11,547 nucleotides of DNA, from positions 1 through 11,547 of the forward strand of contig CANGZG010000066.1 of assembly GCA_947458415.1 (NCBI GenBank), read 5' to 3'. How positions within the stretch are numbered: the first letter of the stretch is position 1; each line of letters opens with the position of its first letter. The translations under genes and the position numbers were made by a program. The stretch is from Comamonadaceae bacterium. GTDB taxonomy: Bacteria > Pseudomonadota > Gammaproteobacteria > Burkholderiales > Burkholderiaceae_C. The notes beneath the pieces were generated by a model, which saw only the letters and a program-made list of their open reading frames with translations, searched no databases and was not told where the DNA came from. Below, piece by piece: positions 6,890-11,547 of the stretch.

Positions 6890-7849
6890 ATGGAATTTTT
6901 CAAAATCAAAAGCGACATACCGTTCATGCGCCATGCGCTGATTTTCAATGCGGTGTCGTTCATCACGTTTTTTGCTGCCGTGTTTTTCTTGTTCAGCAGA
7001 GGCTTGCATTTGTCGGTCGAATTCACTGGCGGCACATTGATGGAGGTGAGTTTTTCTCAGCCTGTGGCCTTGGACCCGATGCGTGAGCGCATTGCAGCCT
7101 TGGGTTACACCGACGTCCAAGTGCAGCATTTTGGCTCTGCGCGCGAGGTGCTGATTCGCATGCCAGCGGCCAAAGGCTCGAACGCCACGGAGCAAAGCTC
7201 GCGGGTGATGGAAGCGCTGAAACAAACCGATGAACAGGCCACGCTCAAACGCACCGAGTTTGTCGGGCCGCAAGTCGGTGATGAACTGGCGATTGACGGC
7301 TTAAAAGCGCTGGCCTTCGTGGTGATTGGCATCATGATTTACTTGGCCATCCGATTTGAATGGAAGTACGCGGTCGCGGGCATCATCGCCAACTTGCACG
7401 ACGTCATCATCATCTTGGGGTTTTTTGCGTATTTTCAGTGGGAGTTTTCATTGCCCGTGCTGGCGGCGGTGTTGGCCGTGCTGGGCTATTCTGTCAACGA
7501 GTCGGTGGTGATTTTTGACCGGGTGCGTGAAAACTTCCGTCGCTATCGCAAAATGAGCACGGTAGAAATCATCGACAACGCGATCACCTCCACCATCAGT
7601 CGCACCATCATCACACATGGCAGCACCCAGTTGATGGTGTTGTCCATGCTGTTGTTTGGTGGTGCCACGTTGCATTACTTTGCCTTGGCTCTGACGATTG
7701 GCATTTTGTTTGGCATTTACTCGTCGGTGTTCGTTGCCGCCGCCATTGCCATGTGGCTCGGCATTCGCAGAGAAGACTTGATCAAAACCGTGAAAAAAGA
7801 CGGGCCTGACGAGGACCCGAACGACCCGAATGCAGGCGCCGTGGTTTAA
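6890..7849 (+). CDS. secF: Protein translocase subunit SecF
   Basis: A 319-residue partner of SecD with the same fold. The first membrane helix (about 16-36) is followed by the signature SVEFTGGTLMEV (42-53). A periplasmic P1 domain follows, then five C-terminal helices. These contain GYSVNESVVIFDRVRENFRRYR (around N203 and D210) and TISRTIITHGSTQLMV, both strongly conserved in SecF. The cytoplasmic tail is acidic (DGPDEDPNDPNAGAVV). AAGGAA at 6879-6884, 5 nt before the ATG, is a good ribosome binding site. SecF forms a heterodimeric pump with SecD that acts late in translocation. It is the last gene of the operon and is followed by a strong terminator. Confidence 0.97.
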   Translation: MEFFKIKSDIPFMRHALIFNAVSFITFFAAVFFLFSRGLHLSVEFTGGTLMEVSFSQPVALDPMRERIAALGYTDVQVQHFGSAREVLIRMPAAKGSNATEQSSRVMEALKQTDEQATLKRTEFVGPQVGDELAIDGLKALAFVVIGIMIYLAIRFEWKYAVAGIIANLHDVIIILGFFAYFQWEFSLPVLAAVLAVLGYSVNESVVIFDRVRENFRRYRKMSTVEIIDNAITSTISRTIITHGSTQLMVLSMLLFGGATLHYFALALTIGILFGIYSSVFVAAAIAMWLGIRREDLIKTVKKDGPDEDPNDPNAGAVV

Positions 7850-7868
7850 GCCGTTTTGCGTCGCAATC

Positions 7869-7898
7869 AAAAAAGGCAGCCGAGGCTGCCTTTTTTTT
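7869..7898. terminator. Rho-independent terminator, probably bidirectional, between secF and smg
   Basis: A GC-rich inverted repeat (GGCAGC-CGAG-GGCTGCC type, 7875-7890) is flanked by six A on the left and eight T on the right. Read on the plus strand it ends the yajC-secD-secF transcript. Read on the minus strand the A run becomes a T run, so it can also end dprA-smg, whose stop codon is 16 nt away. Confidence 0.93.
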
Positions 7899-7913
7899 CG
7901 GGGTGTGGTCGGG

Positions 7914-8402
7914 TCAGTGCGCTAAGCGGTCTTCGTTGTCATCACACAATTCATCCAACACCAATGCGTCGGGTTCTATGCCCGCGCTCCAAAACACCAT
8001 CAACACGATGATTTTCAAGTCGTCGAGACCCACCGGGTGATCGGTCACGGCCATGGCGCGGTCAACCACGATTTCACGCATTTGCGCAGACATGATGCCC
8101 GAGGATTCCAAGAAAGTGACAAAACCCAAGCACTCTGAACCCAGGTGACGTTGTTCTGCGTCAGAGTAGACCCGCATGCTCAGCGGTGACTGCGCATAAG
8201 CCGACGGCACACGTTGGGGATGCACATGGATCAGGTCAGCGTGTTGGGCGGCGCTGTTGAGGCCAGCCAACCAAGACAAGGCTTGTTGAATTTCATCGGC
8301 GTCGAATCCTGCAGCACTGAGTTTGCGACCCAGGAGCGGCAATTCGGGACAAACGTCACCACGCCAGTAGTGTTCGTACACGTATACGAGAACATCGAAC
8401 AT
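7914..8402 (-). CDS. smg: Smg/DUF494 family protein
   Basis: A 162-residue acidic protein beginning MFDVLVYVYEHYW. It has the features of the Smg (DUF494) family: GFDADEIQQALSWL near the N-terminus, a central segment RVYSDAEQRHLGSECLGFVTFLE, and a hydrophobic region with VGLDDLKIIVLMVFWSAG near the C-terminus. The family occurs next to dprA in many beta- and gammaproteobacteria, but its molecular function is not established to my knowledge. The start at 8402 fits the family N-terminus; the frame is open upstream to 8507, inside dprA, but that extension has no family-like sequence. The only Shine-Dalgarno-like AAGG (8415-8418) is 12 nt away and lies in the arm of an inverted repeat. It follows dprA by 92 nt and is probably expressed with it. 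Confidence 0.88.
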   Translation of the reverse strand: MFDVLVYVYEHYWRGDVCPELPLLGRKLSAAGFDADEIQQALSWLAGLNSAAQHADLIHVHPQRVPSAYAQSPLSMRVYSDAEQRHLGSECLGFVTFLESSGIMSAQMREIVVDRAMAVTDHPVGLDDLKIIVLMVFWSAGIEPDALVLDELCDDNEDRLAH

Positions 8403-8406
8403 GGCC

Positions 8407-8462
8407 GCAATATACCTTGTTTTGAAATCGCCTTGGCCGACGCTTTGATGCAAGGTATTTGC
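8407..8462. repeat. Imperfect inverted repeat in the dprA-smg gap, directly upstream of smg
   Basis: The arms are 8407-8419 and 8451-8462: eight perfectly paired bases (ATACCTTG with CAAGGTAT), a one-base bulge at 8411, then four more pairs (GCAA with TTGC). The 31-base spacer begins with TTTTGAAATCG. On the minus strand the proximal arm contains the only AAGG upstream of the smg ATG. It could be an RNA hairpin affecting smg translation, or a protein-binding site. No terminator T run follows. Confidence 0.45.
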
Positions 8463-8494
8463 GGGTGTTTTCACTGGCCGTGAATGGTCCCTTC

Positions 8495-9658
8495 TCAATG
8501 CAAGCACTGGTACAAACCGCCTGGCATGGCAACCACACGGTTGATGTCTTGCAATTGCTGCAACGCGATCAACGCATCCTCTAATGAAAGTCCGCTGAGC
8601 AACAACACGCTGTCGAGGTGTTGAGGCTCGTGACCCAAGGCCTTGTAGACGGCTTGTTGGTTGCTGTCGGTGAATACATCCCCCTTGGCTGGTGAACCAA
8701 CCCTAGGCGGCTCAGCGGTACCCCATGGCAATTCCTCCACCACGTCTTGCGCCGTTTCAACCAATTTGGCCCCTTGCCGCAGCAAGGCATGGCAACCCCT
8801 CGACAACACCGAGTGGATAGAGCCAGGAATCGCAAACACCTCTTTGCCTTGCGACACGGCCAACTCTGCAGTGATCAATGAACCGGATTTCAACGCGGCT
8901 TCCACCACCAACACGCCGTGGCTCAATCCGGCGATCAAGCGGTTACGCCGTGGGAAGTGGTGCGGCAGCGGTGGTGTGCCCGGGGCCAATTCGCTGATCA
9001 CCCAACCGTGCTGCGCCACTTGCTTTGCCAAGGCATGGTGTTGGCGTGGGTACACCAAGTCCAAACCCGTGCCCACCACGGCGACCGTGGCGCATCGGTG
9101 GCTGTGCGCACTTTCCAGTGCGCCTTGGTGCGCCGCTGCATCAATGCCCATGGCCAAACCCGAAACGATGCAACAGCCTGACTGTTGCAACTGGTCGGCA
9201 AATCGGCGGGCATTTTCTTTGCCTTGCGGCGTCGGGTTGCGGCTACCGACGATGGCCACACCCTGCCGACATGCATGCTGCAATTGGCCCTGTGCAAACA
9301 ACAGCCAAGGTGGTTCTTCTGTGTCACGCAACATCTGGGGATAGCGCGGATGGTCCCATGTCCAGACTTCCTGCAACACACCTTGTGGCGTTTGCTGCAA
9401 CCAGGCTTCGGTGCGGTCACACACCGCCGACCATTCGGCGGGCGCGCGCAGCAAAGATTGCGCTTGGGCTTCGCTGACAAAACGCCGCAGCATGGCGATC
9501 GGCTGCTCAAACACTTGTCGCGGACCACCCAAGGCCTCGATCAGCACCTTTTGCGCGTGAAACCCCAGCAACGGCGTCATGCACAAACGCAACCAATCGC
9601 GCCAGTGGCTGCCCGCGATGCCCTCATCAACCCGTGCCGGGTTTGAAACACTGTCCAT
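8495..9658 (-). CDS. dprA: DNA-processing protein DprA
   Basis: A 387-residue protein. DprA binds incoming single-stranded DNA during natural transformation, protects it and loads RecA. Seen: an N-terminal helical region (about 17-80) and a Rossmann-like core (about 100-305). The core contains AIVGSRNPTPQG (135-146), VSGLAMGIDAAAH (165-177), VVGTGLDLVYP (194-204), FPRRNRLIAGLS (235-246) and SGSLITAELA (258-267). A C-terminal winged-helix-like domain (about 330-385) ends in MPGGLYQCLH. This three-part layout is usual in proteobacteria and all core motifs look intact. The ATG at 9658 has only an AGGA about 12 nt upstream. The gene is divergent from def and is followed by smg. A dprA gene alone does not prove competence, because it is present in many species not known to transform. 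Confidence 0.95.
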   Translation of the reverse strand: MDSVSNPARVDEGIAGSHWRDWLRLCMTPLLGFHAQKVLIEALGGPRQVFEQPIAMLRRFVSEAQAQSLLRAPAEWSAVCDRTEAWLQQTPQGVLQEVWTWDHPRYPQMLRDTEEPPWLLFAQGQLQHACRQGVAIVGSRNPTPQGKENARRFADQLQQSGCCIVSGLAMGIDAAAHQGALESAHSHRCATVAVVGTGLDLVYPRQHHALAKQVAQHGWVISELAPGTPPLPHHFPRRNRLIAGLSHGVLVVEAALKSGSLITAELAVSQGKEVFAIPGSIHSVLSRGCHALLRQGAKLVETAQDVVEELPWGTAEPPRVGSPAKGDVFTDSNQQAVYKALGHEPQHLDSVLLLSGLSLEDALIALQQLQDINRVVAMPGGLYQCLH

Positions 9659-9685
9659 TGAAAGTCCATGTCCTGTTTGCTCAAA

Positions 9686-9701
9686 GCCAGCTTAAGCCGG
9701 C
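9686..9701. promoter_or_regulatory. Near-perfect 16-bp palindrome in the dprA/def divergent intergenic region
   Basis: GCCAGCTTAAGCCGGC is symmetric except at one pair (A9689 with C9698). It lies 28 bp upstream of the dprA start in the 128-bp region that must hold promoters for both directions. It could be an operator, but no known regulator consensus was recognised. Confidence 0.25.
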
Positions 9702-9786
9702 CATCTCTAAAGGAAGTGAACCGCGACTGGGTTTTGATGTAACCGACGCTTCCCTGCGGGCTTTTCAAAAAAGCGACAATCAGGGC

Positions 9787-10296
9787 ATGGCTTTGCTACC
9801 CATTCTTTCTTACCCAGACCCACGGCTCCACACCGTGGCCAAACCAGTGACCGTGGTGGATGACCGCATCCGCGCACTCGCCGCGGACATGTTGGAAACC
9901 ATGTACGACGCCAAAGGCGTGGGGCTCGCAGCCACCCAAGTCAATGTGCATGAACGCATGCTGGTGTTGGATGTTTCTGAAGAACGCAACCAACCCCAAG
10001 TGTTGATCAACCCTGAGCTGGTCTGGGCCAGCGATGACCGGGTCAAAAACGAAGAAGGTTGCTTGTCCGTGCCGGGCATTTTTGACGGCGTGGAGCGGCC
10101 CTCACGGGTCAAGGTTCAGGCACTCAACGAGCACGGTGCGTCCGTCATGATTGAAGCCGATGGGTTGTTGTCCATTTGCATACAACATGAAATGGACCAC
10201 TTGATGGGCAAGGTGTTCGTCGAATACTTGTCCGTGCTCAAACGCATGCGCATCAAAAGCAAATTGCTCAAAGCCCAACGCGAACTCGAGCGCTGA
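9787..10296 (+). CDS. def: Peptide deformylase
   Basis: A 169-residue metalloenzyme that removes the formyl group from the N-terminal methionine of nascent proteins. All three family motifs are present: GVGLAATQ (44-51), EGCLSVP (90-96) with metal ligand C92, and QHEMDHLMG (133-141) with ligands H134 and H138 and catalytic E135. The motifs and the length fit the E. coli-like type 1 enzyme. The start at 9787 gives the standard MALLPILSYPDPRL N-terminus; the in-frame upstream extension to 9634 overlaps dprA on the other strand and is not conserved-looking. fmt begins 3 nt after the stop, so the two genes form an operon of opposing activities. Confidence 0.97.
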   Translation: MALLPILSYPDPRLHTVAKPVTVVDDRIRALAADMLETMYDAKGVGLAATQVNVHERMLVLDVSEERNQPQVLINPELVWASDDRVKNEEGCLSVPGIFDGVERPSRVKVQALNEHGASVMIEADGLLSICIQHEMDHLMGKVFVEYLSVLKRMRIKSKLLKAQRELER

Positions 10297-10299
10297 TTC

Positions 10300-11259
10300 A
10301 TGCGCCTTGTGTTCGCCGGCACCCCGGAATTTGCCCGCGCTGCGCTCGCCGCCTTGCAAGCTGCCGGTCACGATGTGGCACTGGTCTTGACGCAACCCGA
10401 TCGCCCTGCTGGGCGGGGCATGAAACTGCAAGCCTCTGCCGTCAAACAATTTGCGCTTGAACAGGGCCTGCCTGTTTGCCAACCTCACAGTTTGCGGCTT
10501 GACGGCAAATACCCTGATGACGCGTTGGCGGCTCAACAAGCCATTGCAAACGCACACGCTGACTTGATGGTGGTGGTGGCCTACGGCTTGCTCTTGCCAG
10601 CTTGGACCTTGGCCAGTGTGCCGCAAGGTTGCCTGAACATCCATGCGTCGCTGTTGCCGCGCTGGCGCGGTGCGGCACCGATCCAACGGGCGATTGAAGC
10701 CGGCGACACCCACTCAGGGGTGTGCATCATGCAAATGGACGCGGGCTTAGACACCGGGGCGGTGCTCATGCGCGAGAGCCTGCCCATCAGCGACACCGAC
10801 ACCAGCGCCACCCTCCACGACAAACTGTCTGCCCTTGGCGCACGGCTCATCGTCGATACCTTGACACAATTGCCACACCTGCGCGCACAAGCGCAAGCGA
10901 CTGACGGCATCACCTACGCCGCGAAAATATTGAAAGACGAAGCGTTGATCGATTGGCACTTGCCTGCGCTCACTGTGTCTCAGCGCATTCGCGCGTTTGA
11001 CCCGTTCCCTGGCGCACATACTTTTCATGGTTCGCATGTGTTGAAAATTTGGTCAGCCGCGCCATTGGCACAGCCGATGCACGCCGCACCCGGCACCGTG
11101 GTGCAACTGCATGCGGATGCATTTGATGTCGCCACGGGCGACATGGCGTTGCGCGTGACGCAAGTGCAACGCCCGGGAGGCAAGCGCATCCGTGCCGCCG
11201 AGTTTTTGCACGGCCAAGCGTTGTCTGTCGGCACGGTGTTGGGCACAGCCGCAGATTGA
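10300..11259 (+). CDS. fmt: Methionyl-tRNA formyltransferase
   Basis: A 319-residue enzyme that formylates initiator Met-tRNA using 10-formyltetrahydrofolate. The N-terminal domain begins MRLVFAGTPEFA and has the tRNA-binding loop region QPDRPAGRGMKL (32-43). The catalytic triad region follows: N113 and H115 in CLNIHASLLPRWRGAAPIQRA, and D151 in MDAGLDTG. The C-terminal domain carries RIRAFDPFPGAHT and ends with a typical EFLHG segment. The length is normal. The ATG lies 3 nt after the def stop with no strong Shine-Dalgarno, consistent with translational coupling. The next gene starts 3 nt after its stop. Confidence 0.97.
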   Translation: MRLVFAGTPEFARAALAALQAAGHDVALVLTQPDRPAGRGMKLQASAVKQFALEQGLPVCQPHSLRLDGKYPDDALAAQQAIANAHADLMVVVAYGLLLPAWTLASVPQGCLNIHASLLPRWRGAAPIQRAIEAGDTHSGVCIMQMDAGLDTGAVLMRESLPISDTDTSATLHDKLSALGARLIVDTLTQLPHLRAQAQATDGITYAAKILKDEALIDWHLPALTVSQRIRAFDPFPGAHTFHGSHVLKIWSAAPLAQPMHAAPGTVVQLHADAFDVATGDMALRVTQVQRPGGKRIRAAEFLHGQALSVGTVLGTAAD

Positions 11260-11262
11260 TGC

Positions 11263-11547
11263 ATGTTTTTTGACCCGTTGAATTTTCGCCATCCTGCTTT
11301 TCGCCAAGGCATGATCGACACCCTCAAAGTCGCTCCCGGCATTTGGGCTTGGGGCTTGATGACCGGCGTGGCGATGGTGCAGGCCGGCTTGGGCCCTGGC
11401 ATGTCGACCTTGATGACCTTGCTGGTTTATGGCGGCAGCGCGCAATTGGCGGCCATTCCTTTGTTGGGCGTGGGTGCGCCAGCTTGGGTGATTTTGGCCA
11501 CGGCGTTTTGTGTGAATTTGCGGTTTGCGGTGTTCAGTTTGCATTTA
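11263..11547 (+). CDS. AzlC-family branched-chain amino acid permease, N-terminal part (truncated by window edge)
   Basis: The open frame from the ATG at 11263 gives 95 residues to the window end with no stop. It is strongly hydrophobic, with helices at about 24-41, 46-57 and 65-82. It contains YGGSAQLAAIPLL (56-68) and ATAFCVNLRFAVFS (79-92), which fit the AzlC family, the large subunit of AzlCD-type exporters of branched-chain amino acids and analogues. AzlD, a small membrane partner, would be expected just downstream. The start is only 3 nt past the fmt stop, so it is probably read from the def-fmt transcript. Substrate specificity cannot be judged from this fragment. Confidence 0.8.
   Translation, partial: MFFDPLNFRHPAFRQGMIDTLKVAPGIWAWGLMTGVAMVQAGLGPGMSTLMTLLVYGGSAQLAAIPLLGVGAPAWVILATAFCVNLRFAVFSLHL

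Overview
This window looks like chromosomal DNA of a betaproteobacterium of the order Burkholderiales, most likely Comamonadaceae (inference). The basis is the protein sequences, the chromosomal blocks yajC-secD-secF, dprA-smg and def-fmt, and moderately GC-rich coding with many TTG, CAA and AAA codons. Most genes are housekeeping. I see no insertion sequence, prophage, CRISPR array, tRNA or rRNA.

Layout. Positions 1-670 (minus strand) hold the N-terminal part of a biotin-protein ligase (birA, cut by the window edge) and, upstream of it, a small SET-domain protein-lysine methyltransferase. Divergent from the SET gene, 755-3706 (plus) encodes a 983-residue DNA topoisomerase III whose C-terminus carries two Cys4 zinc motifs, a Lys/Ala/Pro-rich tail and a SWIB/MDM2-like domain. 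The 84-bp gap between these two genes contains a perfect 31-bp alternating purine/pyrimidine tract, a good candidate for Z-DNA. Convergent with topB, 3842-4442 (minus) holds a permuted papain-like (YiiX/NlpC-P60-type) cysteine hydrolase. Its reading frame is broken by one extra base in a short T run near 3962-3965.

Positions 4597-7849 (plus) are yajC, secD and secF, the inner-membrane complex that assists SecYEG export. They end at a strong, probably bidirectional terminator (7869-7898). Then 7914-9658 (minus) holds dprA followed by smg (DUF494). Positions 9787-11259 (plus) hold def and fmt, which remove and add the formyl group of initiator methionine. An AzlC-family permease begins at 11263 and runs off the window.

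How the genes fit together. The Sec block and the def-fmt pair are textbook functional units. The most thought-provoking part is the left end. A SET methyltransferase and a topoisomerase with a SWIB domain and a histone-H1-like tail, both carrying domains best known from eukaryotic chromatin, are divergently expressed across a supercoiling-sensitive type of sequence. A functional link between them, for example methylation of the Lys-rich tail, is my hypothesis and is not shown by the sequence.
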